From Tritrichomonas musculus (taxonomy: Eukaryota > Parabasalia > Tritrichomonadida > Tritrichomonadidae), in assembly GCA_039105265.1 (NCBI GenBank), contig JAPFFF010000014.1, forward strand, positions 3,534,001-3,598,000: a DNA stretch of 64,000 nucleotides. The letters are read 5' to 3'. The notes below the pieces were generated by a model. The model did no database searches. It saw nothing but the letters and a program-made list of their open reading frames with translations, and was not told the DNA's origin. The stretch's first letter is position 1; the number at the start of each line of letters is the position of its first letter. Positions 22,872-33,607 of the stretch are shown piece by piece. A program made the translations under genes and the position numbers.

Positions 22872-24044
22872 TCAAATATCTAAACATTCTGTAATATTGA
22901 AATTTTCTGCAGTTGCAATTGCTTGCCTTTTTTGCTCAACAAGCTTTACGTTTTTTTCTATTTCATTAATAAATTTTTTCAAAATACTTTGCTTAGATTG
23001 AAATATAGGGCTTTCAATAGTTGTTTTGATTGTCCTAATAACAGGAGCAACAATTTCCGGATATGCAATTCTCTTTTTTAATTGTTCGAGGCAAGTTTTT
23101 AGCATATCGAACGATTTATCAAAGAGCATATCTTGATAATTTGAGCTACGAGCAATTTCCTTATCAGCTATAATTAATTTCTCCCAATCAAAAACAACAC
23201 TTTCACTTTTCTTTTCTTGAAGAGATTTAGATAATATTTTAGTTAGTTGAGCCACACATTCTAAATAATGACCAGTGTCCATTAGGATTTGAATTACTTT
23301 GAGTCTAAAAGGGTTAATTTTAAGGGATGGTTCTTCATAAATTGATCTGAATGCCAAAATGATAAAAGCAGACTTATATTGATCATATTTAAAAGCAAAT
23401 GGCTGGAAAAATTTCAATAAATTTAAAAATTTTTCGTTTGCATAATTTGTTGTTTGATCAACATTTCTATCTTCTAAACTTTGAAACATGAATTTGAATC
23501 TCTCTGCCATCAATTGCTGTAGAGGTTCTGTGGTTGCTTCTGGTTGAAAATCAATAAATTGCGAAAACGAAGAAGAAAGATCAGCAAAATGAACAAGTTC
23601 TAAATTTGTAGCAATGATCGAAAACAAAGCACGAACCGCCCAAGAGTAAAATTGAGGAGAGTTTTGAGCAGCTCTGGATGAAACATATAACAAGATACTT
23701 ACAGTTCTATCTGGATTTTTTGTTAACCAAAAATTTGAGACAGACATAAAATATGATTTTGTAAATTCAAGCATATCTGCTCGTTGAAAAATTGGAGATA
23801 AAATCTCAATAGATTGGTTATTTTCTATTGTTGCCTGGGCAAAAAGATTCAAACTCGATTCAAAATTTTTCCATTCAACTGGCTTTGCAAATTTTACAAG
23901 CGCGTTACTTATCAATAAAAGATATTCGTTGTCTGTTGGCTCTTCAATATGCTTATCAAGAATAATATCAATAACTTCTGATGTTAATTCTCCTGCTTCA
24001 ATTTTTTCAACAGCTTGCTCGATTGTTAATATATTTTCATTCAT
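22872..24044 (-). CDS. NOC2: NOC2-like nucleolar complex protein (short form)
   Basis: The C-terminal half matches the core I know from NOC2, which escorts pre-60S ribosomal particles from nucleolus to nucleoplasm with NOC1 and NOC3. Matching pieces are NPFRLKVIQILMDTGHYLEC (the YPLRFHCIRIL.. block of other NOC2s), VFDWEKLIIADKEIARSSNY with YQDMLFDKSFDML after it, and KRIAYPEIVAPVIRTIKTT, the family's SIAFPELV.P...LK block. A KKFINEIEKNVKLVEQKRQ helix ends the protein as in NOC2L. At 390 residues it is roughly half the usual length; the basic N-terminal region of animal and fungal NOC2 is missing. The frame is whole with an ATG at 24044, so this is reduction, not truncation by a stop. It sits alone between transposon nests. 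Confidence 0.75.
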   Translation of the reverse strand: MNENILTIEQAVEKIEAGELTSEVIDIILDKHIEEPTDNEYLLLISNALVKFAKPVEWKNFESSLNLFAQATIENNQSIEILSPIFQRADMLEFTKSYFMSVSNFWLTKNPDRTVSILLYVSSRAAQNSPQFYSWAVRALFSIIATNLELVHFADLSSSFSQFIDFQPEATTEPLQQLMAERFKFMFQSLEDRNVDQTTNYANEKFLNLLKFFQPFAFKYDQYKSAFIILAFRSIYEEPSLKINPFRLKVIQILMDTGHYLECVAQLTKILSKSLQEKKSESVVFDWEKLIIADKEIARSSNYQDMLFDKSFDMLKTCLEQLKKRIAYPEIVAPVIRTIKTTIESPIFQSKQSILKKFINEIEKNVKLVEQKRQAIATAENFNITECLDI

Positions 24045-24761
24045 TCACTCTTTTTCTGTATTTTACCTTGGTCGATTCAATTCAAACAAATTTTTTCTTC
24101 AAACAAAATTTTAGAAAATCAAGAAAATGTTAAAAGACTCTCATTATTAGCCAAGCATTTAGGGCTTCATTTTTAGACCAAAGAATAAAAAACATGGTCT
24201 TGTTTTTTGAGAGAAAATAGATCTAAATTTTTAAAATTTTTTTTAATTAATAAGCTTGAGAATTAAAAAATGGATATATATTGATAATAATAGCATAAGA
24301 ATTTTTGAATAATTTTACTTTTTTTATAATTTATGAAATATTATGCTAATCAATTCAAATATTTGTGTAATTACTTAATGTTTTATACAATTATACATGA
24401 TATTAATTGAGATTTATAATTTATAATAAAGTTAAATTCCCACATTAGAAGATAGAAATTATAATCAAATAGTTTTTCTAAAAAATGGATTCGAAAGCAT
24501 TGCAAAAAAATTTTAAGTAGGTATAATAAAGAAATTAACATTTACTTTTGTCTAATTCAAAATTTTTCTTGTGAAAATTAAATCAATTATGTCAATTTCT
24601 TTAAATAGACTCCAAGCTTATATAACAAATAATATATATGCTAAGTAAGAATAAAATGATAAAATAAACATTCTAAAATTTAAAGAAGTTTTTTTTATTA
24701 TATGTGTGATTTTGCCATCAGAAAAAAAAATTGAGATATACCAAATCTGACTAGTTCATTA
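24045..24761. other. intergenic region 5' of the NOC2 gene
   Basis: AT-rich, with no gene or RNA visible. It presumably holds the NOC2 promoter, but no initiator-like motif at the usual distance is convincing. Confidence 0.5.
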
Positions 24762-24767
24762 TATAAA

Positions 24768-25620
24768 TTAAGCTTGTAAAATATACCCAAATGTAAAAAA
24801 AAGACCTGGTCTTGGTGATTCTTTCTGGTCTTTTGGCGATTTTAATTAATCTTTTAAAAAGTTATTTCTTATGAATTATTAAATAAAATGATTAAATGAT
24901 ATTTGATGAAATAATAATTCAATTTACGAATCAACATTCAATAAATTCAATGAATTTATTTAATTACTCGGCTATATATATTCATAAAAATATAAATACT
25001 ATTAATATTTCAATGCATTATTTATTATTCGGCTATATATATTCATAAAAATATAAATACTATTAATATTTTAAATACATTTTATATCGGTATATATTTA
25101 AAATATAAATGAAAAAAAATTATTTTCAATTGAAAAAATGCTTTTATTGATTTTATTAAATATTTATATCTTATTTTTTTTTTTTTATTTAATATCTGAT
25201 ATTTTGAAAGCTTTACAAATCACCATCGCCAAAAAAACCGTTTTGGTGATCTCCAAAATATATGTAAACTATTCAAAATTGAATGCTGTCGCCAAAAACC
25301 CAAGACCTGGGCTTTTGGTGAAATCGGTTATTTGGCTTTTCATCGTCAATATAAATGAGCTTTTTATTATTATTTTATATGATATATTATACAAATCATA
25401 CAATTATTTTGTAATATTCAAAAAATAACATTTTTTTACTTAGAAAATCTTATCGATTATTAATATGACTTTTGATAAAACTCATTTAATTCCTCTTTCA
25501 AATAATTCAATGGTTTATGACAATAATAAATATTAATAAAATTTATTTGACAATAATATGGTTACATTTGGTGATTTTTAAAACCCAAAAAACGTTTATT
25601 TCACCAAATTTACAAGCTTA
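24768..25620. mobile_element. miniature DNA transposon family C, copy 2 (uninterrupted)
   Basis: This is an 853-bp element bounded by TTAAGCTTGTAAA and TTTACAAGCTTA, flanked by TATAAA(T) on both sides (6-7 bp target duplication, left 24762-24768, right 25621-25627). It is nearly identical to copy 1 and serves as the empty-site control for the two elements nested there. The hydrophobic 96-codon frame inside is a by-product of poly-T sequence and is not called as a gene. Confidence 0.87.
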
Positions 25621-25648
25621 TATAAATCGCCCAATATTAAATATAATG

Positions 25649-26152
25649 TAATCCTGTCCATTTTGGATTTTATCGTAGGATAACCGTAATCCTGGATGGA
25701 AAAAAAATCCAGCTTGGATTTTTCATTTTTTCATATAATAAATCAAAAGTTTTAATAAATGGATTTTTATTCTCAAAAAGTTCATAATGTAAACTATAGA
25801 ATGGATTTTTATTGAATACTGTAAACCATTGAATGGATTTTTTTCTGAGAAAATCCAAAATAAACCATTGAATGGATATATAAAAAATCCATTCTATAGT
25901 TTACATTAATATTTTTGGATTTTTTGTAATTCCTGCCATTTCCTCTATTTTGCATCAAAGAAAATTAAAAAACCCAATGCATAACTAATTTGATTAACAG
26001 CAAATGCTCAAAAATATGCAAAAATAAAGAATTTATTGGTTTTTTTTTAATAATTCTATATAGACAAATAGTAATTCAAAATAAAACCGTTATCCAAAAT
26101 TTTAAAAAAAAAAATCCAAAAAACGGTTAAAATATCCAATTTGGACACCCTT
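25649..26152. mobile_element. miniature TIR element, about 504 bp
   Basis: The left end TAATCCTGTCCATTTTGGAT mirrors the right end (complement: AAGGGTGTCCAAATTGGAT). ATATAATG flanks both sides (25641-25648 and 26153-26160) as an 8-bp target duplication. The interior repeats AACCATTGAATGGATTTTT several times, in both orientations. No gene. Confidence 0.65.
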
Positions 26153-26160
26153 ATATAATG

Positions 26161-28071
26161 ATATGCCAATAAACAAAATTGGAATATTTTCAATAAAGAT
26201 ATTAGCGATTTAAAATTGGTGATATTCAAAAGTACCGAATTGAATTAATCTGTTATCATTTTAATATAGAGCATATGCTAACTAAGAAAAAAGTCATTTT
26301 ATTTATTTGACACTCTACTAAAATGATCCAATTTTAATATACTCTTAAATGAAAGAGTGGAAAATGCTTTTTTTAATTAACCATAGCACAAGCTTAATAA
26401 CTTTAGAAATAGTCTGAAATGGTAAGATTAAAATATAACAAAAAACTTTTTTTGCGAGATAAATGAATATTTATAAAACACATATGGTTAATAAAACAAT
26501 TCTTCACTTGAAATTAGCAAATACTCAATAGCTTTTCCAAAAAAGTTGAAATAAATAAAAATTTCAGAACTTTTTGAATAGCCTTGATTGTCTCATTAAA
26601 TTTTATGTTATACAACGATTTTGTTTCTTTCGTTAATCATGAAAAACATTAAACGAAGTTCTTTGATTAATTCTTTATGCATAATATTTTAAATTAATAT
26701 AAATTATATTTTTTTAAAAACTTTAAAAACAAGAAACAGTGATTGTAAAATAATCTTTTATAAATATGTATTTTAAAATGACCAGCACCATTTCATGAAT
26801 TCAATCAGGTTTTGAGTAAATCTGCTTTTTTTGCGAAAAAAACGGAAATAAACGTACAAAAAAAATATTTAATATTTGTATTGATTATTTTATTACATTG
26901 AAAATATAATTATAATTATGAATTTATCAGATGTACCTGGACTAAGTTATTTCGGTTTACAAAAGAGTTTCATGAATTATATTTTTTATTTATTTATAAT
27001 ATAATATTTATTTAAAAATAAATGGATACATTTATAATAATTGCTTTTTTATAAATATATAATCATATTTTAATAATTGAGAAAATAATCAATTTAATAT
27101 TTGTATTGATTATTTTCTTACATTGAAAATATAATTTCCATATATTCAAAAAGTCACTGATATAAAAAAAATAATATCTCTGAAATTTTTTTTTTTGTGA
27201 TTACTTATAGAAAATTTGAATACATTTTCCATTTCGAAAGATGCTAAGCCAAGCTCTTAAAATAAACTTGATATTCACATAATATACATCTTTTTATAGA
27301 ATATGGCAAAATCAAATTTCCAAATGGTAGGGCCAATTTTGCAGTAGCAATTTTCATTCAATTTTTCACTTTTTAAATTGATTATTCATAAAAAACTAAA
27401 AAAAATTCAATGGTACTGGTACATCTAATTTATCTCAAAACTTTAGTGAAAGCAAAATTTTTATATATCAAAATTTTTAATTTTACAATTTTAAGCAAAA
27501 TCCTAAATCGCAGTAATAAGAAGACAAAAAATTGAATGGGCCTGCAGTAGTAATTCCGAGCTGTACTACAAGGTACTCTACTAATAATGTCCAACAGATA
27601 TTTCCTTGTATGATAGGTATTTCAGGGGTCTTTACAATTTTACCAACCATCGTTCACAAAAAGTTGCATGACCTTTGTAATTGTAATTGAAAATCTATAT
27701 CCCCAATCATATCACAGAACACGAATAACTCTCTTAAAATCAAACTGTATGCTTTTTTATTTTTTGTTTCAAAAATGTATATCATATGCATATACGTACA
27801 CAGTATTATTTAATTATTTTAAAACTCAGAAAAAAAAAAAAATGATATGTTTTTGTTTATTCATCTCCTCGAAAAATGCTTTTAAAATGAATATTCATAT
27901 ATATGGTCCAATTAAAATAGAATAAAATAACATATTTGATTTTGTGATAAAAATGGTAAAAAAGTTTTTATATATTATATGAAAATTCAATGAAGGAGGC
28001 CATACAACTTTTTTATATAAATTACACAATTTTATAAAAACGATGAAATAAATTTGTGAATAAAATAATTC
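26161..28071. other. 1.9-kb AT-rich intergenic region
   Basis: No gene seen. A degenerate inverted pair around 27325-27370 and 27520-27560 (AATTTTCATTCAATTTTT against AAAAAATTGAATGGGCC) could be an old element. A frame at 27668-27925 on the plus strand has no coding character. TCATT at 28072 is a possible initiator about 60 nt before the aspartase start, rather far. Confidence 0.45.
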
Positions 28072-28130
28072 ATTCAAATGAGTTTTTAATAAAATAAAAA
28101 CAATAATTATTTAAATAAACATATTTATAA

Positions 28131-29543
28131 ATGGCAACACGTACTGAGCACGACTTATTAGGAGAAAAACAAGTGCCCGCAGATGCATACTATGGCATTC
28201 AGACACTTCGTGGATATGAAAATTTCAATAATTTAAGTGGCATCACAATTGGTGATTATCCCAATTATGTCAAAGCTTTGGCAATGGTTAAATGGGCAGC
28301 TGCTAAAGCAAACCAAGAATTAGGAATTCTTCCTGACAATATTGCACATGCCATAAGACAAGCTTGTGAAGAGATCATTGATGGCAAGTTTCATGATCAA
28401 TTTCCTGTTGATTTAATTCAAGGAGGTGCTGGAACTTCAACAAATATGAACATAAATGAAGTTGTTGCTAATAGAGCATTGGAAATATTAGGCCACAAAA
28501 AAGGTGAATATCAATATTGCCATCCAAATAATCATGTAAACTTATCTCAATCCACAAATGATGTTTTCCCAACTGCTTTCAAGTTGGCATTTATCTTCAA
28601 AAATGAAGAACTTGTAGCTGATTTGAAATTGTTAATTAAAGCTTTTCATGCCAAAGGCAAAGAATTTAAAGATATCATTAAGATGGGACGAACTCAGTTA
28701 CAAGATGCTGTTCCAATGACCGTTGGACAAGAATTTGAAGCATTTGCTGTTAACTTAGCTGAAGAAGTTGAACGCTTAAATCAAAACTCTAAGCTATTTC
28801 TTGAAGTTAACATGGGAGCAACAGCTATTGGAACAGGAATTAATTCTGAACCAGAATATTCCCAAAAATGCATCATGGCATTAAGAATTATCAGTGGAAG
28901 AGAATTTGTATTGGCTTCAAATTTGATTGAAGCAACACCAGATGCTGGATCATCAGTTATGTACTCCTCTGCCCTTAAGCGTCTTGCTGTCAAGTTATCA
29001 AAAGTGTGTAACGATTTACGTCTTTTATCCAGCGGACCTCGTTGTGGACTCAATGAAATTAATTTACCACCAATGCAACCAGGCTCATCTATTATGCCAG
29101 GTAAAGTTAATCCAGTTATTCCAGAAGTTGTTAATCAAATTTGCTTCAGAGTTATTGGTAATGATTTAACTGTAACATTGGCTGCTGAAGCTGCCCAATT
29201 ACAATTAAATGTTATGGAACCTGTTATTGTCCATGCAATTTTCTCTTCAATCAAAATGTTAGAAAAAGGCGTACTCCTTTTACGTACCCACTGCGTAGAA
29301 GGCATCACTGTTAATGTTGACCGTTGCAGAGAAATGGTTTTGAATAGCATTGGCATTGTCACTGCTTTAAATCCAACATTAGGATATGAAAATTCATCCA
29401 GAATTGCCAAAAGAGCTTTGAAAGAAAATCGCAGTGTTTATGATTTAGTGTTGGAAGAAGGATTACTTAAGAAAGAAGAATTGGATGAATTGCTCAAACC
29501 AGAAAATATGATTAAACCTCATAAGTTTTATAAGAAGCAATAA
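28131..29543 (+). CDS. aspA: aspartate ammonia-lyase (aspartase)
   Basis: This cytosolic enzyme deaminates L-aspartate to fumarate and ammonia. The 470-residue protein is full length for the aspartase/fumarase-C superfamily and follows bacterial AspA throughout: VPADAYYGIQTLRGYENF near the start, QGGAGTSTNMNINEV (about residues 99-113), NLSQSTNDVFPT, MGRTQLQDAVPMTVGQEF, and the catalytic-loop signature GSSIMPGKVNP at residues 318-328. QLNVMEPV further on, and QLQDAVPM rather than the fumarase version, favour aspartase over fumarase. The gene has no intron or targeting extension and is flanked by AT-rich DNA and a MULE. Close resemblance to bacterial enzymes suggests lateral transfer into the protist lineage, later adapted to local codon use. 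Fumarate made here could feed an anaerobic reductive pathway. Confidence 0.93.
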   Translation: MATRTEHDLLGEKQVPADAYYGIQTLRGYENFNNLSGITIGDYPNYVKALAMVKWAAAKANQELGILPDNIAHAIRQACEEIIDGKFHDQFPVDLIQGGAGTSTNMNINEVVANRALEILGHKKGEYQYCHPNNHVNLSQSTNDVFPTAFKLAFIFKNEELVADLKLLIKAFHAKGKEFKDIIKMGRTQLQDAVPMTVGQEFEAFAVNLAEEVERLNQNSKLFLEVNMGATAIGTGINSEPEYSQKCIMALRIISGREFVLASNLIEATPDAGSSVMYSSALKRLAVKLSKVCNDLRLLSSGPRCGLNEINLPPMQPGSSIMPGKVNPVIPEVVNQICFRVIGNDLTVTLAAEAAQLQLNVMEPVIVHAIFSSIKMLEKGVLLLRTHCVEGITVNVDRCREMVLNSIGIVTALNPTLGYENSSRIAKRALKENRSVYDLVLEEGLLKKEELDELLKPENMIKPHKFYKKQ

Positions 29544-29745
29544 ACACAATTAACTTAGATTTTTCATAAATAACTTTCCCTATACAGACCTCTGGTCATA
29601 AAACGACTGTTTAATGTATTATTTTTCACTTTTTGGTTGTAAAATTTTGATATTTTTTAAAAATTGGATAGATGTGATATGACTATTTTATCATTTAAAA
29701 TAAGAAGAGTACACCTTAAATAATAATTATATTATATAATAATCT

Positions 29746-29754
29746 GCAAATGAA
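29746..29754. repeat. 9-bp target duplication, left copy
   Basis: GCAAATGAA at 29746-29754 recurs at 33599-33607, exactly outside the Mutator-like element. Nine bp is typical of Mutator-like insertions. Confidence 0.75.
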
Positions 29755-30109
29755 GGGTATGATGTTTTTGCACATGTTTTGCACCCAAAACGGTTATTCC
29801 CAGAAAAAGTGCACCCAAAATCGTTTTTTTGCATTTCTCTTGAAACAGCTTTTTTTCGACATATAAAAATAAATTTCGGTGTATTTAATTGAGTAATAAT
29901 GATGCCATATGATAAACATTCATCAAATAAAAGATTTTAGAATTTAAAAAACTCATTGAGAAAAAACGTTATATTATAAAACGAAAGAAAGCAATTATCT
30001 AATGAAATTTATTTTAAAATGGGAAAATAATGCAAAATATGTGACTAAAGATTATATTTCTTTTCAATTAAATTAATTTAATGAGTAACAGTTGCTTATA
30101 GTAATGTAT

Positions 30110-30890
30110 GACAGTTTTCATCAACAATGATTGGCAATTTTCATCAACAATGATTGGCAGTTTTCATCAACAATGATTGGCAGTTTTGATCAGTAATGAT
30201 TGGCAGTTTTCTTCAGCAATGATTGGCAGTTTTGATCAACAATGATTGTTGGGGGAATCGTATTTTTCTACGCCACTTTTTGAGAACTTTTAAACTTTTT
30301 GAATACTTTTTTATACATTTTTTATTCAATTTTTGCTAAATAATGCATAAATATTTAGTTCAAATGGCTTCCCGATTCATCCAGCAATTCAAGGAGCCTG
30401 ATTCGGCTTCGTGCAACCCCGTGGTGATCACTGGTGCGTATATTCCTGAAAAATTATGTAAAAATTAAAAAAAATTATATCAAAAAAAGCTAATAGTTAT
30501 AATTGTAAGAGAAAATTTAAATTTACGATTTTTTTGGTTAATTTTCTTAACAGAGTAAGTTAAATTTCACCTTAAGATGGCGGTTTTTTACTTTCCATGA
30601 ATAGCTATTCATGGATAGAAAAACCATTCAAAAAGTGGCGTAGAAAAAAACGATTGTCCTGATTGTTGGTTTTCATCAGCAATGATTGTTGCTTATGATC
30701 AGCAATGATTATCGCTTTTGATCAGCAATGATTGTCGCTTTTGATAAGAAATGATTGGCAGTTTTCATCAGTAATGATTGGTAGTTTTCATCAGCATTGA
30801 TTGTCGCTTTTGATCAGCAATGATTGACAGTTTTCATCAGCATTGATTGACAGTTTTCATCAGCAATGATTGATAGTTTAAAGTTGAGTT
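30110..30890 (+). repeat. 23-bp subterminal tandem repeats, left block (about 15 units)
   Basis: The unit is GCAGTTTTCATCAACAATGATTG with variants (GATCAG for CATCAA; TCGC for GCAG). Six units run from 30110 to the insertion at 30252, and about nine more from 30669 to about 30885. The same unit appears inverted near the right end (33340-33440). Subterminal arrays of this kind usually bind the transposase. It is not a CRISPR: there are no spacers. Confidence 0.85.
30252..30659. mobile_element. miniature element nested in the MULE repeat array
   Basis: The 408-bp element has ends GGGGAATCGTATTTTTCTAC and (complement) GGACAATCGTTTTTTTCTAC continuing into GCCACTTTTTGA. The 9-bp duplication TGATTGTTG lies at 30243-30251 and 30660-30668 and falls within one repeat unit. 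A GC-richer core (about 30365-30435) lies in the middle. No gene. It inserted after the host MULE array existed. Confidence 0.85.
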
Positions 30891-31140
30891 GATACATTCT
30901 ACGAAATTGTTCAAAATATTTAAAAACATTCATATGGATAGATAAGTTTAGTTCTTTTTATTGTTTTGTTGTTTTATTAAAAAGTCATCCCATTATCAAT
31001 ATTTCTGAATATTATTTGTTTTAAAAATAATTAAATCAAATTTCAAATAAACAAAAGTGTATTTTCAATGATACATTGAAAATTGAATTATATTTAGAAA
31101 ATACTCAGTTTTCTTTTTACTTTTTTATTTCCAATTAATC

Positions 31141-31425
31141 ATGTTGCCATATAAAGACAATGGTATTTTAAAAGTTGTACCAGATTTAAATTTCGAATTT
31201 GAAGAAAAAAATTCTCAATTAGTATGGAATCACATTCCATCAGAAAGATTATTTGAATATTGGAATGAAACAATGAATCAAATTGATACTTTGTGCAACA
31301 AAAAGAAATACTCGCATGCAATTCAAATGGTTAACTCCTTAATTTCAATTTTCTCAAATGCTAATGAATATTGTAGTGAGTTCTTGTTCGATGTTACCTT
31401 TTTAACTTCATTTGAACAATCATAA
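31141..31425 (+). pseudogene. N-terminal fragment of the MULE-encoded protein
   Basis: The 94-codon frame (MLPYKDNGILKVVPDLNFE at the start) has real protein character and ends at a stop well before the transposase core that follows in other frames. It lies between the left repeat array and the core and is best read as the start of the element's broken gene, or as a small accessory gene of the element. Confidence 0.45.
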
Positions 31426-31739
31426 TTTTTTAAATACATTCCGAATTTTTTACTCTCAATCAATAATAATATAAAATTAACTGTTTTAAAATTTTTTATT
31501 TGTTTTTCGTCAATATCTTGTGATTTCATAGACATTATTATTCCTATTTTTATTAGCAATGGCATTTTCCCCCATTAATTAAAATATGAAAATAATACAG
31601 ATTCAATAACATCTTATTTTTATATTTTAATTGGTTTGTTTTCTCAATATTCTGGACAATTTAATCAATATCTTATGGATACAAATATTATCAGGGAAAA
31701 AATAGAAAAAATACCAATTAAATTATAAATGAAGAGCAA

Positions 31740-33253
31740 ACTTGCACAAAAAAAAAAAAAAAAAGGATACTTAGATGAATTCATAAAAGTTACTGAACTC
31801 AAACAAAAAATCGAAGATATTTACTATTCAAAAACTCCAAGACCTACAAATGCAAATTAGTAAATTTACTAATTCAATTACTTCAAATATACAAATCTCC
31901 AATACCAGAAGGAATTGTTAATAGTCATTACTCTCTATTAGATTAAAAAAACAAAAAAAACGATATTGATTTCAAAAAGATACTCCAAACCAAAGAAGGA
32001 ACAAGATTTGAATTATTTAAATACAGATTTTATGATCAAAATCCACCAATAACCAAATTTATTATATGCTACTGTTCTGATTTTCAGAAATCAAAAATTT
32101 CAGAATGTAAATATAGATTTATAGACGGTACTTTCAGTATTACACCCGAACCTTTTTATCAAGTTCTAGTTATTTCTGGTCAAACGCTTTATCTTAATTT
32201 ACCATTGGCTTTTATACTTTTGCCAGACAAGTCACAAGGTATTTATGAAAAAGCATTTACTTTATTTAAAATGGAATCAAAAGCTCTTTTCCAACAAGGA
32301 ACGATTTTTATTACCGATTTTGAAAGGGCAGAATATAATGCTGTCAAAAAAATTCTAATGGATAAATCACATTATATTTCCAATTCTATTCCTTTCATTA
32401 TACACAAATTTTGAGAAGATATTTCGCAAATTATCCTTATTTAAAATATTTAAATCGGATGGCATACATCGCACATCAATTACCATTTATTCCCTTAGAA
32501 ATGGTAAATGAAGTTATAACTGAACTTTATAAGCACCCCAAAACAAGAAATATTACATTATATTTCGAAAAAAACTTTATGAATAATTACGATTTTGAAG
32601 AATGGAATTGTTATAATATACCGAACAAACAAACGATTACAAATTATCTCACTGAAATTATTAATTCAACTTTAAACGATAAAATCAAAAAAGGTCCAAC
32701 CTTTGAAGAATTTGAATTAGGTTTGGTGGAAGCTGAAAATGAATACTTCCTTAAGAGCAAGAACCGTGTTTTAAAAAAATTGGATATAAAAAGGGGAATC
32801 GAAGACGATGAAGAAGTCCCAGAAAATATTCAAAATAACGATAGTTCAAATGACGATAGTTACTTTTTGAACGAAAATGAAGACAATTTGGAGAAATATC
32901 CAAATGATATATTTATTTCATCAGATGCAGAAGAAATCGATGGCGAACAACAAGACAATTGTGAAGAGCAAAATAAAGATGATAATAATGTCGAAGAAAG
33001 AAATGAAATCGTTCCATCTGATTTATTAGAAGAAGCATCTTCAAGACCAAAAGCTAGTATTTGAGGATTGCCTAGAGCAGTAATACAAGTGCTTCAAGAA
33101 AACATTATTCAATTCAACAGAGCACAACCTCGGGCAGCAGAACGAAATGCTATATTAAATTCCACTTTCGCTAGAGCCCAGGAGATCGAGCCGACTTTTA
33201 CCAGGATTCAAATCCGTTCATGGTTTAATAATAATAAAAATAAAGTACAATGA
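31740..33253 (+). pseudogene. broken MULE transposase with homeodomain-like tail
   Basis: The core reads YRFIDGTFSITPEPFYQVL near 32110-32165, the MULE DGTF motif holding the first catalytic Asp, then FITDFERAEYNAVKKIL near 32300-32355 with the second Asp. Further frames at 32205-32414 and 32411-33064 continue the protein through an acidic region. The frames are shifted relative to each other, so the gene is dead. After an in-frame TGA at 33062, a 61-codon stretch ends IRSWFNNNKNKVQ, which looks like the third helix of a homeodomain (WF.N...K) and is probably a DNA-binding tail. Family placement rests on the DGTF motif, the ends and the 9-bp target duplication. Confidence 0.65.
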
Positions 33254-33339
33254 TTATTAAATGCTGATATTATATTTTTAATTATTTTTTTTTTTTTGTA
33301 TATATATTGAAATGAGGATGGTAATATAAATAAAACTGC

Positions 33340-33440
33340 CAATCATTGCTGATCAAAAGCGACAATCATTGCTGATGAAAACTGCCAATCATTACTGATC
33401 AAAACTGTCAATCATTGCTGATGAAAACTGCCAATAATTG
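33340..33440 (-). repeat. 23-bp subterminal tandem repeats, right block (about 4-5 units)
   Basis: CAATCATTGCTGATGAAAAC and variants repeat with 23-bp spacing. This is the complement of the left block's unit, so the two arrays mirror each other about the transposase gene. The right array is much shorter than the left. Confidence 0.85.
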
Positions 33441-33607
33441 AAGACAACTTTTTGAAATAGCCTCTCCACTTTTTGAATGCTGCTTTTGGGTACATAAATA
33501 GGTGCAGAAATATTTTTGGGTGCAAAAAACCAATTCTGGGTGCACTTTTTCTGAAATAACCGTTTTTGGAGCAAAATAGGTGCATGCAAATTATTATCGC
33601 AAATGAA

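Larger units (their letters stand above)
29755..33598 (+). mobile_element. Mutator-like element (MULE), complete ends, broken gene
   Basis: This is a 3,844-bp element. Its ends (left GGGTATGATG.. with GCACCCAAAACGGTTATT; right, as complement, GATAATAATT.. with GCTCCAAAAACGGTTATT) align base for base over the first 31 bp and then through CAGAAAAAGTGCACCCA. GCAAATGAA flanks both sides. Inside the TIRs lie 23-bp tandem repeats at both ends in opposite orientation, then a transposase region of the MULE type (31740-33253) interrupted in several places. A 408-bp element sits within the left repeat block. The element is therefore structurally whole but no longer codes for an intact transposase. Confidence 0.85.

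Noticed and set aside
25138-25428. 96-codon hydrophobic frame (and its twin at 21134-21328) as a membrane protein gene
   Set aside because: It lies within a miniature transposon and is made by poly-T sequence; codon content is what A/T-rich non-coding DNA gives.
30110-30890. 23-bp repeats as a CRISPR array
   Set aside because: Units are directly adjacent without spacers, the organism is a eukaryote, and the mirrored copy at the other end of the element marks them as transposon subterminal repeats.
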